A stretch of DNA of 64,000 nt from positions 1-64,000 of the forward strand of contig JAJKFJ010021401.1 in the NCBI GenBank assembly GCA_027382625.1. The letters run 5' to 3'. Made by a program: the position numbers and the translations under genes. Source of the stretch: Tetmemena sp. SeJ-2015. Taxonomy: Eukaryota; Ciliophora; Spirotrichea; Sporadotrichida; Oxytrichidae. The notes under the pieces were generated by a model that was not told the DNA's origin, searched no databases, and saw nothing but the letters and a program-made list of their open reading frames with translations. This document shows, piece by piece, positions 43,638 to 55,087 of the stretch. Every line of letters begins with the position of its first letter. The stretch's first letter is position 1.

Positions 43638-44399
43638 CTATACATGGTCTAAAATGGAATGAGTTGACTTTTAAGTAGTTTGAGTGGTGAAAGATATTAA
43701 TTACAGTCTGATTATTTAATGATAAACATATTATATCTACCTAATGGAATAAACCTCTCTAATCAAAAATTCTAATCACCCTTCTTCAACTGCTTTACTT
43801 TTATTCAAAAATAGAGTATATTATATAATGAATAAATAGTATAGATATTTAGGCATATCTCAGGCCATTGGAATAAAAGTCAGAAATAATTAACCAAGAT
43901 TTTCAGACTGATGAAGCTCATTACGAGTGAAGAATTTAACTACAAGTAGAGTTTAGTTCTTGTTTGCTAAAGTGATCCTGTTTTGAAATTATATTGAGTA
44001 TGATTTAATGATCTTTCAATCTCTAAAATTATAATAAACCCATTTCTTACACAAGTACTTTTAATCAAAATACCATATATCACTGTTTATGGTCAAATAC
44101 TTCTTATTTAAATATATTTCATCATTATTTATGGCCAATTTGATTAAAAATTTGTTGAGTTTAATATTCCGAAGTTGTAATTAATATTTATTAAAAATTA
44201 TCTTCTTATAAATCAGAAGAAAAAAGATAATGATTTTATTAAATATATGAATTATAAAAGAATGACCCATTTAATTCTAAATTAAAAAATAGTCTATTTA
44301 TATAGATTTAAATTTATAGTAATTGTAATTAAATAAATTTATGTATCTTCGAATATTAATTCGTAATTCGGCTTCCTAATCATCATCATCCACTATCCC
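43638..44399. other. AT-rich intergenic stretch (about 760 bp)
   Basis: Very AT-rich sequence between two plus-strand genes. No convincing coding frame on either strand, no RNA gene and no repeat copy elsewhere in the window were seen. Confidence 0.45.
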
Positions 44400-47300
44400 A
44401 TGAAAACTAAGTTCGTATAGGAGGACATTTTTACACAAAGAGCAAAAATGGGAAAAATATGAAGATCCTTCAGAGTTTTTGGATAAGATGATGTCCATTA
44501 AATTCAAAGGATGTGAGTTTAATAACCTTAGAGAGGCAAATCCTTGCGACTAGGTAGGTGATTATAAATCCTTATTCTTGTGCCAATAATTATTAATTAA
44601 ACTAATATACAAGATCATAATGTAGAGTGCAGCCTCCAATCAACTAGATCCCTCAAACAACTAGGATCTCTCTAATCAGTTCCTCCACAAGAATCTTATC
44701 ATCACTAGCGACAGATAGCGCAGCTCTCAAGGCACTGTCTTCTATTTCAAGTTCAACTCGAGGGATGCAAATGGAGAGGTAGACAAGTCAGTTGAGAGCA
44801 TCCTCAAGATTGTAAGATTTACCTCACATTCAAAAAAATGGCGAGATTCGAATGCGACATAAGTTATAAGAGCTAGAACTTAAATCATTAATTTAGTATC
44901 CCTAAAATGAGCAAGAGACCTATGAAAAGGAGGAGAAGATTTTAAGGCAAATAAATTAGCAGTAGTTCCTAGGTAAGATAGCCAAATAGCTTCGAGTGAA
45001 TTTGATATTCCATTTTTTAATGAGTGCGAAGTTTCTTTTAGGTTTTCCCAAGATCCTTTCCTCAATAAAAGGTAGTAACCAGTCAGAAATGATTCTTGAG
45101 GTACGTATTTTACTCATCTCATTTTAAGACTTCTTATTTTATCCAAGATATTTTGTTTTGCGTGGTTTATCCTTAGAGACCTTTAAAATTTATACTGAAT
45201 ACTTTTATAGGCTCTTGGCCCCAATCTCAGGCATTTTAAAAATGATTATGTTTGAATTCAGTATTTTTATTCCTTTATAAATTATTTATTGGACCTTAGA
45301 TATATTAAATTGGTTATAAAGGCAAAATTTAAAATTTTCATATTAATAATCATTTGCTGGAAGCATCACCTAAAAGACATTTTTCAAAGGCAACTACCCT
45401 ATTATTTCTAAAAACTGATTAGGAAATAAGAATTGAGCAATTTGAAATTTGTGGACTATTTATAATATAATAATTAAAAAAGGGAAAAGATCAATATAAA
45501 GCTTTTTAAAGATTTTTTTATCTAAACTTTGGTTTTTATTCTTCAAATGAAAAGATTAAAAATATTAACTTGAAGACTAATAATAAATTAAATATTTTTA
45601 GAATGAAATTAATGCTTTTGTTTGATTTTAAAATTTAAGATCTTGCACTTTATAAACCTAATTTCTGTAAATATTAGAGAGTAATAGCAATATAACTAGT
45701 AATATAAATGGAGAGGTATAACTGTTTAGATTGAAAGAATAAAAGACTTGCACTAGATAGGTTGGATGCACAACGATATCAAGCTAGAAAACATTCTTAT
45801 AGGCTACAAAGACTCCGCTAAGATCTATCTCATTGATTTCGGACTTAGTCAGCCTTTCGTAGAACCGCAAACTGGTCATCACGTCCAGAAAACTAACTTG
45901 TCCTACTTTAATTCCCATATTATTGTTTGAAATTGACTTTAGCGGGAACTTTATGTTTGCAAGTTTGAATTCATGCAGAGGAAACAATAAATCGAGAAGA
46001 GATGATATAGAATCAATATTCTATTTGATGATATACCTGTACAATGGCAACTTCCTCCCATGGAGAGATTTCAAAGGTACTTTTAAGCAGATGATAGTCT
46101 AGCGATTGCAGCTCAGAGTCACAAAGTCACTATTTAAGATGATACAATAATAATTCATTGCTTATATTGATACCATGTAAGTGCTGGATAGAATTAAGTT
46201 CGTCAAAATCCAAGTTATGATGATTAATAAGTTTGCTGGCTTTGATCAAAACTCATTTTGCGTAGTTATTAATTATAAGAGTGCTCTTATAATTTAAAGC
46301 AACTCATCTTACATAGGATAGTAATTTCGGTTTCTTAACTAGACTGTAATAAGTGCTGGTTTTGAAATTGATTATTATATTTATTCCTCAAATTTTACTT
46401 TACTTTACTTTAAAGCAACTCATGTCTACTTTTTAGAATGTCTGGAAGAGTGCCTTAAGTATGTGCTACTATTAAATTTCGATGAAGAACCAAAATACAA
46501 CTATCTTAGTTTATGGCTATATGTATCTATTTATATCTGATAGAGTAACTTAAGGGGGCTTATTTTAACGAAGTCGCCCAAACAGGTGAAAAGATGAATC
46601 CAAATGCCATTATAAATACCTATTTTAGAGAAATTATTGCTATTTATTTTAAGCAGCCGATATTTGAGTGGAATGTAAATAGCATTTTATAATTTACTTA
46701 ACTATCAGGTATCCCTGGCAACTAAGTTCAGCAAGGCCTAATAAGAATTGGACAGCTAGTGGATGCAAGGGGAGAGGGCCCTCAGTTTGACGAACATTGA
46801 CGTTATTTCAACCTCGCTGATGAAGTCTCGCATTTTCCTTAATATTGGTGGCTCTAATTACGATTCATCCAACAATGGTTCTGCCAACATCAGGATGGAC
46901 TAATCTCCCTACTCTAATGTAGAAAATAAGCAGATGCTTGAGCAGATTGCAAACTTATCCTAAGGTTCTGATAATATCATTTTTATAATGAAAATTAATA
47001 TGGACAGTGCAAATGCAGGTGGTCCTATGAGGAGACCACTGTTTTAAAGAAATGGTAGTTTTAATTAGGGAAGTGCACAGTTTAGCAAGTTTAAGCCTAG
47101 TAAAGACAATCGCACATCCCATTCACCTTTGCAATCTTATACCTAAGTATTTTAGCTTTTATCTCGCCACAAGTTGATAGACGGTGGAATTGGACTTCCA
47201 AGAGGTAAGAATAGTTCAAGCGATACACAGTCAGAGGGAGGAAATAATTAACAGAGAGGGGGTGCTATTACGCCAGTCATTAGAAAGTCCTCATTTTATG

Positions 47301-48564
47301 GCCAAGCTAAGCTCAGTGGCTAACTTAATGTCAAGAATCAAAATTCAAGCTTTTATGGGGGAGGCAAGCCCAAGTCAGCTCAATAGAAAGTATCCAGCGA
47401 AAACATTAATTGTTTTAATCATTTTAACAATGGAATGAGTGACAAGGCATCTGGATAGATGGTAAATACACAAAGCCAAGAATCTTTCTCTGAGGATAGC
47501 GACTATAAGACTCCTAGAAATGATGATGCCGGAAACTAAATTAATTTAAAATATTTAAGAGAATTAAGGGATTAAGGTTGTAAAATTAAATTTAAGGATA
47601 TATTTGAAGAAATTAATCAAAGGATATCTGAGCTCTACCGAGGTAGGTTATTGAGCTATGCTCTCTAATTCAAACTCTTTGAAGAAAAAGAAGCATATTT
47701 GGTGAGCAAAAGTGAATTCGCTATTAATTCATTTAATGATGATAAGCATCCATTTATAACCTTAAAGGATGAATGATATTTTATACCTTGCCATTTTTAG
47801 CTCTAACTAACTAAATTAAGGAAATCAGAAAGCAATTCAACGCTGCAATTTAAATTCAGTAATTAGAGTAAGAATAAGCTATGATGCATAATAACTCAGA
47901 TCCACATTAAGTATCATACGGATAGGCTAATATCCCTTCCTCAGAGCTTGATGAGAAAGTGAACTAATTTTTCCAAGTGCCTACTCAACAGTATCATGAA
48001 CACCAAATGCTACTGTAGCAACCTCACTTTATGTCTCCAGAGCAAATGCATTAGCAGCAGTTGCTTTAATAACAACTCCTCTTGTAGTAGCACTTGCAGC
48101 AATAGTAACTCTAATAGTAGAGTCAATATTAAATCGACCCTTCTCAGCTTGCTTTGTTATAAAGCCAATAAAACTATCAGCTACTGCTCTAGTAGTAACA
48201 GTAGTAGCAGTACTATCAGCAATAACTTTTGTAGCAATAATATATTTAGTAGCAATAAATGTAACAGCAGCAAATCTAAATGTAGTTATAACAACAGATG
48301 CTGTAGCAGCAAATATAACCCCAACCCTAAATACATCCCCTCTTACAGCAACTTCCCATTCCTAATTTCGCTGCGGCCCACTCATCCCCTAGTCAATAAG
48401 AGCTCAACAAATAAAATAGTCCTAATGGAACTCAGGCCTAACCATATTTTAGAGTAATGAAGGTTAATTAAAACGATCTGAAGGTGAGAGGAGGAGAGGG
48501 AACTAATTCTCCATTGAGATAGCCTGCGAATAATAACGATGATGATACTATGATTATTGATTGA
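44400..48564 (+). CDS. CK1-like protein kinase with polyglutamine tail
   Basis: Protein Ser/Thr kinase of the casein kinase 1 group. ATG at 44400 is likely, with a small intron near 44415; TGA at 48562-48564. The N-lobe is divergent (SSQGTVFYFKFNSRDANGE, GFPKILSSIKGSNQSEMIL), then ALGPNLRHFKNDYV. Across a 474-bp IES comes QIERIKDLHQIGWMHNDIK with the catalytic Asp and LENILIG, then YLIDFGLSQPF with DFG, then (42-nt intron) NFGNFMFASLNSCRG and SRRDDIESIFYLMIYLYNG, the CK1 signature. ECLKYVLLLNFDEEPKYNYL closes the domain. A Ser/Asn-rich tail follows and, after a 53-bp IES, a glutamine-rich end at 47820-48360. Confidence 0.82.
45254..45727. other. IES (474 bp) inside the kinase domain, pointer TGTTT
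   Basis: TGTTT at 45249-45253 and 45723-45727. Unspliced, the frame stops at TGA directly after the first pointer. Removal gives KNDYVQIERIKDLHQIGW, the expected helix before the catalytic loop. The insert is AT-rich and shows no coding. Confidence 0.75.
47770..47822. other. IES (53 bp), pointer AAGGA
   Basis: AAGGA at 47765-47769 and 47818-47822. Unspliced, the frame stops three codons on. Removal gives ITLKEIRKQFNAAIQIQQ and joins the kinase tail to the polyglutamine segment. Confidence 0.65.
48030..48350 (+). repeat. Polyglutamine-coding tract using four Gln codons
   Basis: A run of mixed CAG, CAA, TAG and TAA codons, broken by Leu, Met, Tyr and Ile. In the kinase frame it is a Q/L-rich tail; in another frame it looks like Ser/Asn/Cys repeats, which is an artefact. 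The mixed codons show that TAA and TAG are used as ordinary Gln codons here. Confidence 0.85.
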
Positions 48565-49200
48565 CTTAGTTGAATTTGCATATTTGAATGGCTCATTTAT
48601 GTAAACTGAGAGGCAGTTATACTATAACAAATACAAGTATAAACTGTCTATCTTCTTTTAATGCTTTTAGGTTTTTAAATTCTTTTTTGCAATAATCTTG
48701 TGCTTTTTGTAATAATTTTGAATCATTTTGGATGGAATATTGCTCAAATTATTTGTGTAAAAATTCTTTAATTTCTTCTGAATGTTCAAATTGCATTCTT
48801 TTATTTTTGCAATAGAAGAAAAATTCATTTTCACAATATAGAATTACAAAAAGCAAAATACTTGACTCACTTATTGCATCTTGACTTACTGCATATTGAG
48901 TTGAGCTTCATTCTTTGTCCAAAAGATGAATTCCTTTTTTTTCAAAAAATGTTTTGAACATTTGAATACTCACCTGAGGCTTAAGAAGGAATAGTAAACT
49001 ATTAAAATAAGAACTGAAAAGTATGCAATCTCAAAAATACATTCTAAAATTCTAAGCTCTCAACAATTCAAGCTTCTTTTTATTAAATTATTTAAAAGAA
49101 TACCAAATTATCAATAGCAGACCCTAAATTAAAAATTAAAAAAGGGCGATATAATTTTTACCTTTAGTAAAATGATTTGCTCTCATTACTAGAAATAGAG
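48565..49200. other. AT-rich intergenic stretch (about 640 bp)
   Basis: Contains several similar TTTTTGCAATA segments around 48680-48820 (a weak short repeat), otherwise featureless AT-rich DNA. No gene or RNA recognised. Confidence 0.4.
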
Positions 49201-52048
49201 ATGAGACCTTCTAGGAATTTCTTTAAGCTTCTTGGCCTTAAAGGGCATCCAAATTTTATTCCATTAACTCTTTTAAATTATATAACTTCTTTTTGTCTCA
49301 AGTAAATAATTCAATTTAACATTTTTAAGGTCCCAGCTTTAATTTTGAATAAGCCATCTTGCATTAGTTCTGAGCAGAGAAAACAGTAAATCAAGATTTC
49401 TTTGGACGAGGCAGAGTCAAAAGTAGTTAATTATTTTTAGCAAAACCCAGATGATTTCAAATAGTTATAAGGAAAAGGTAAAGAAGCAAAAGATTTTGAA
49501 CCTAAGGATATAAAGAAGATTCATTTTATCAAATCGAAGTAAGTTCAAATTTAGAGATCATAACAATTTTAGATGCTGTATTTAGTTCTTGATTTTCTAT
49601 AACTATGAGCAAGAGAAATTCCAGATTCTGTCTTTTAAGCCTTTTACAATTTCAACAAGACACCATGATATCAATGATGGCTTCATAAATCTCCAAAAAT
49701 TCGATCAACTTTACTTTCCCTGCTCAGAGAAAAACTGCTGCATGATTCCTCATTTCTTCCATGTGGTATATCCAGACATAACAGTTAAAAGCTAAGATAT
49801 TATAAGCACGGACGGAGAAACTCTCAACAGCAATCCCTACTATTCTTTCTTGAGCAACTTAGATAGAAAGCCTAAATTTAAGTACGAGGGCTTTGCGAAG
49901 TAAATGCAAAATATGCACAGTGAACAAATAGTAGAGAGACCCATCAATTTCGGAGAGTGGAGTCTCAATGAAAGAGAAACTTTCAAAAGATACTTCTTAG
50001 TTTTCGGATACGGTAGATGGCAGCTAATAAGGGACTCTTCAAAAAGCAGTGGCTACAATTTGGAGGAAAAGGCAGATGAGGAGATGATCCTATACGCTAA
50101 TTCCTTCATTCAGACTATAGTAAGCTAGTTAAAAAGTCAGGATAACAAAGAAGTTAGAGATTTCTTAATAAACTTGATCGAACAAAACTAATACGATGCT
50201 ACATTGGATTCAAATCTACAGATGTGGGGAGGAGAGACTTTCGTATTGAGAGCTTAATAGTGGGGCAAGAGAATACAGCTCCTATTCGTAGTAAGCAGAA
50301 TAGTGAGGACATACAAAGAAAAGAGGAGATAGTTTTTAAACCAAGTTGATTAGCCAGATAAAGTTGACTAAAGGCTCTACAAAGGATACAAGCTAAAGGA
50401 GAATCTTCTTAACTTTGTTTCAAATGACTAGTTGATCGGGATGAGGCCAAGCTAGTGGTGGACTAGAAAACATGATATTGATTTACTACTTGGAACTTAT
50501 AAATGGGGCTATGGTAACTACCAGGTCATGAAGGACGATGTGAAGCTCAGCTATTCAAAGCTTTAGAAAAATGATACCTATTATCAGTTTCCCATGGCTG
50601 AGCAAGTTACTAAGAGATTAAAAAAGCTTGTGCAACTTTGCAGTAGGATAGATGGAGACTTCGATTTTGATAGTCAAATTAAATCTAGTGAACATTTACT
50701 AAAATTAAAAGAGAAATTTAAAAATTAATTTTTGCTAATTAAAAATTCTTTTAAATATAAAACTTATTAAATATAAAGTTTTGGGGATTCAGGCTTCAAT
50801 CTTGATGAGAAGAACTCTATAATTGAATCAATATGTGATCTCGGTATTCCAATAATGAATGATGAAACTAGAAAGACTGATTGGCAGAGCATTAGAAATA
50901 AATCCTCTATTTTACTTAACAGAATAATGGTCTAGCCTGATCATAAAATTGAAAAATTCATGAACTTCATTTAGCTTGAGTGCTAGAAGTTGATTTCAGA
51001 ATATAACTCTGCCCTTTAAAGAGTAGGATTTAAGCATCCTCCTGAATATTTCTAGAATGACTTTAAACTTATGAAAGCTAAGCAGTTGCGACTAGATTTG
51101 CTAGATCATAGCGGGCAGGATCTCTTTTTCAAAACTGATGATGAAGATGATTTTAAGGTGGATATCGAGACAGCTTTCAGAATTCAGAAAAGGATTTAGC
51201 TATTTAACTTCATTCGCAAGTTCATCTTATGCAAGGACAACTCACTTTTTGAAGGCTAGTGTGGATGACTTGAAGCGAACTGCTTTTGGAGGAGAGACAC
51301 AAAGATGAGTGTGATCTCCCTCATGATTGGGTGGTAGGCATTCACGATAGAGGGTTACTGCAAGCTGTTTCAGAAAGAGGTGTGAGCTATCTTAAACAAG
51401 CTAAATACGATCATGAGTATGGACTATACGCCATAGGAGTTAAATCAAAGCACTTGCTCAAGAGAGTAGAATTCCTTTGCTAGTACTTCAAAACACTTCC
51501 TACTAGAAGCCAAGTCTAAAATCCTGAAAGATAGACTGCACTAAAAGCAAGTATGCTCAACATAAATGCAAGGCCAACTTAGAAGATAAAGATAAATATT
51601 GAGAGTGATAAGAATGGAAACATCAAATACCCAATTGAGATTAATCAGAGCCTTAAAATCTTGAATTTGGGATATATTGATTACGAAAGACCAAACTATC
51701 ACTCACACAGAAACATCTTCCCCATAGGATTTAAAACTATCAGGACTCATTAGAGTCTTCTATCTATAGGAGGAAGGGCAGAATATATGTGTGAAATTTT
51801 AGATGGAGGAGATAGGCCAATTTTCAAAGTAACACCGAGTGAGGAGCCAGATAAGGCTCTTATCAGAGATAGTACATCTGGATGCTGGCTAGAGATAGTT
51901 AGAAGAATAGAAGGCCTAACTAACGTTAGGAAAGGTAAAGTCAACTGTTAGTGGTCCAGATAGATATGGCTTGCAAGAGCCTCCAGTAATGCAACTAATC
52001 TAACAACTACCAAACGCTGATAAATGTTAAAAGTATGTATTCAGATGA
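49201..52048 (+). CDS. SANT plus FYRN-FYRC chromatin protein (copy 1)
   Basis: Probable chromatin-associated nuclear protein. ATG at 49201 (MRPSRNFFKLLGLKGHPNF), TGA at 52046-52048. Contains a SANT/Myb-type segment FGEWSLNERETFKRYFLVFG followed by YGRWQLIRDSS, and a second one, WTRKHDIDLLLGTYKWGYG then NYQVMKDD, like the SANT-type linkers of CHD/ISWI remodellers. The C-terminal part has FYRN (LGYIDYERPNYHSHRNIFP, IGFKTIRTHQS) and FYRC (YMCEILDGGDRPIFKV, VSGPDRYGLQEPPVMQLI). FYRN/FYRC pairs occur in trithorax/MLL-type regulators. No helicase motifs were seen. Introns near 49540-49590, and a 22-bp IES in FYRC. A close paralog faces it at 52271-54402. Confidence 0.75.
51930..51951. other. Tiny IES (22 bp), pointer GTTAG
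   Basis: GTTAG at 51925-51929 and 51947-51951. Removal joins IEGLTN to VSGPDRYGL. The intact paralog at 52.3 kb reads NVTVSGPDRYGL at the same place, independent support for the junction. Confidence 0.85.
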
Positions 52049-52270
52049 ATCCCTTCTAATTTTTTTAATTTAATAAGATTAGTCACACTCTTATTCTACT
52101 TTATTCTACTTAGTTTTATATCCTCTGAGAAAAAAATATAAAAAAATATAATAAAGAGTGATACTAAATCTGTAGAAGAAGTAGCCATCTCTCTATTTTA
52201 TGATTTATAAATATAATTTATCATGAATAAGTAAGATATTTTATTGAATAAGTATTGTTAAATCTGTAAA

Positions 52271-54402
52271 TCAATATATAAACTTGTATTTAGGACACCT
52301 CTCTGCGTTTGGAAGAGACTAAAGGATCTGAGCAACTCCAGGCTCAGCCAATCCATATCTGTCAGGCCCACTAACTGTAACATTTGTTCTCTTATTTCCT
52401 TGAATTTCATTAATCTTTTTGCAGATTTCAATCCAAACTCCTGATGAAGAATCTCTGATGAGGGGATTATTAGGATCCTCTGAGCAAGTTACTTTGAATA
52501 ATGGCTTTGGACCTCCATCCAAGATTTCACAAATATATTAGCATCTCTCTCCAGGTCTAAACATGGAAGTATACTCTCTTAGACTTTTGAAGCCTATTGG
52601 GAAAAAGTTTTTCTCTGAATGATAGAAGGGTCTCTCATACTCTATGACTCCTAAATTAAAGATTTAGAGAGTTGGACTCACAGTTATTGGATACTTGATA
52701 TTTCCAAACTCATCCCTATCTACTTCAATCTTTGTGAATTTTCTTTTAGGATCTATTGTAGTTGAGCCAGTAGTCAAATCTGCTATTCTTGAGACGTTAG
52801 TAGTCTTTCTGTATTTCATAAGTTGGTCTTTATAGAAAAGACACAAGTACTCAAGCCTCTTCTATAATCTCTTTCTAGGAACATTCACATTTTCAAACCC
52901 ATATTCCTCATTCTCTTTCAATCTTATTAAGTAAGATAATCCATTCTCACTCACAGCTCTCAGCAAGTTTCTATCATGCTTATCGCATATCCACTCTTCA
53001 GGTAACTTAGTAGTTCCTGCTTCTCTTTCATCCCTTAGCTTTTGGCACAATATCTCAAGACCCTATTCAAATAGTTTGAAGTTATTGCTAATAATCTCCT
53101 TCCTAATGAGTTTGAACATATTCATTCTAACTTTGAAAGTCAAAGCTCTCTCATACCCAAAATTAAAGCCATCTGCGTCTGGATCGTATACAAATCTTTG
53201 ACTTGTCTTCTCAAATTCATGTGCTGCACTAATTCTCTTTTTGTCAATCTTAAAGTCATTAACTTCCTCGTCTTTTTTCTGATCCTTCTTCTCTCCCCCA
53301 ATTTCTTCTACATCAGATTTTGACTTTCTTTCCTCCTCTTCAGAAGAATCATTCTCTTCCTCTTCCTTCCATTAAGCTAGAACCTCGCATACTGGCTTTT
53401 GATAATCCTTCATTATCCTGGTCGATATCAAATTTAATTAAGAAACAAACTTTTCGAGTAGTTTAATATTGTCTGGGGCAACATTTGCCTCTGCTTCTAG
53501 TCCTTTACTGTGTTTAGTCAAAAGTATCCTCAAAAGCTCCCAGTCATCCTTCAAATCATCAGATGATACAGTTGGAATGCCAAAGTTAATAAGGATTTCG
53601 TAGAGCTTATTTTTCTCAAGTAAGGAGAATCCTGAAGCCTCCTTTACATGATCTGTCTATTCAAAATCAAACACTTTCTTTTCACTATTCTTCAGATAAC
53701 TCTAAACCTATTTAAGCACATACTTAAGCCTTTTAGTCAATAGGTTTGGCTTATACTTTTACTGAGCTTGATCATTAAATGCGTAGTTGGGATTCTTTAG
53801 GATTTGATCATAATTTGCAAACCCATACTCGAAAGTGCCAAAGATAAGATCAACATCGTGCTTCCTTGTCCAAACCTGAGCTGGCTTTCCTGGTTGAAGT
53901 TGATTCTAACTTATGAAATTTAAGATGTTGATGTTTGCCTTGTATAATCGCTGCAATTTCTAGTCTTGGTTAAAATGAGGAAGCGAGTTAAATTTCTATT
54001 GAGCGTGTCTATATTTTCTTACTAAAGTGGTGATGTTAGATAGGAGGAGAAGTCTTTTAGCCCAAAATTTAGCCTAATTTGCGGGAAAGTGTCACCAAAA
54101 TCTTGAGGAGATGCATCTACTTCAAAATCATTTGGCTTGGATACGATAAGAGCATTCAGTCTCCTTATAATTTCTTTGTTGTCCTCATCATGCTTAATAG
54201 ATTCAATGATCGCTCCAACAAAGTAGTTAGCATAGCATCTGAGCTCATCATCCTATTTTCTGAAAAGATGGCGATCACTCAATTTTGAAATAGATTTTAT
54301 CTTTGACCACCTGTCATATCCAAAGTTCAAAAGAAGTCTTTTCAAAGATCGTTTTTCCTCCTTGGTCCAAGATTAATGCGGTCTAGCAATTTCTGGATTC
54401 AT
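52271..54402 (-). CDS. SANT plus FYRN-FYRC chromatin protein (copy 2)
   Basis: Paralog of the preceding gene in opposite orientation. ATG at 54402 (MNPEIARPHQSWTKEEKRS), TGA at 52271-52273. SANT-like start (LKRLLLNFGYDRWSKIK), second SANT-like block (WTRKHDVDLIFGTFEYGFA), an acidic linker (EEEENDSSEEEERKSKSD), then LPEEWICDKHDRNLLRAVS, FYRN (LGVIEYERPFYHSEKNFFP) and FYRC (YICEILDGGPKPLFKVT, NVTVSGPDRYGLAEPGVA, LPNAERCPKYKF). It lacks the long N-terminal extension of copy 1. Most exons are long and open. The two genes converge with about 220 bp between their stops. Confidence 0.78.
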
Positions 54403-54642
54403 GATATCTTTTCTTTCTATAGGAAATTAGAAATGAATGATGTCTTACAGATGAATGAGTGATCACCGAAGTTCAATATTTACTTGAAGACTTTATCATT
54501 TGGGAAGTCTTTGTCTCAGTTTGAACTTTCATTTGAGATAATAATGTGGAAAAAATGTGGAATTGGGCAGTTATTCGAACACAAGAAATGTACCCTGTCT
54601 AAAGATTTCAAGTTACACTCTTGAGATGGACTCAGCTACTCT

Positions 54643-54970
54643 TCATTTACTCTGACTCCTGAGCACAAGCTTCTTAAAATGACTTTCAGAGGATTTCTTA
54701 TCAATACTCAAGCTGCATAGTATTTTATTCCTAGAAGGGTTTAGATATTAAGTGAAACTTACAGGCCAGTGCATTTAGTGAAGATATATCTCTTTTCTAT
54801 TTTGGCAAATTTGATGTGGCTCTTCAAGTCAGTACTCATCTTTTAAACCATATTAGGATCGAATTTATGTATGAGTCCATAGCCTTAATCTTTGTGTTAG
54901 ATGTTCTCATCCTTTATATCAGTCCATTTGCTGTCTGACTCTGGACTCAGCAATATTGGAAACTATAATC
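54643..54970 (-). CDS. Small unknown protein or terminal exons
   Basis: Minus-strand frame SPESDSKWTDIKDENIQ to MSTDLKSHIKFAKIEKRY, then after a 34-nt GTAAGTTTC...TTCTAG intron NKILCSLSIDKKSSESHFK and a TGA at 54643-54645. An acceptor-like TAG precedes its first codons near 54960, so it may be the 3' part of the gene upstream at 55088-57316. Family unknown. Confidence 0.4.
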
Positions 54971-55087
54971 ATGTTATAAAACAGCAGTAAGCTTACATTA
55001 AAGATCGAAAATGATTTCTCATTAAAAGCTTAAAACTTTATACTTGTCATCTCACAGATTAATTTATTAAACAATTCTCCTTCTCAC

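Noticed and set aside
47996..48457. Ser/Asn/Cys-rich plus-strand frame
   Set aside because: It is the out-of-frame reading of the polyglutamine tract; the Gln frame continues the kinase tail and ends at a TGA.
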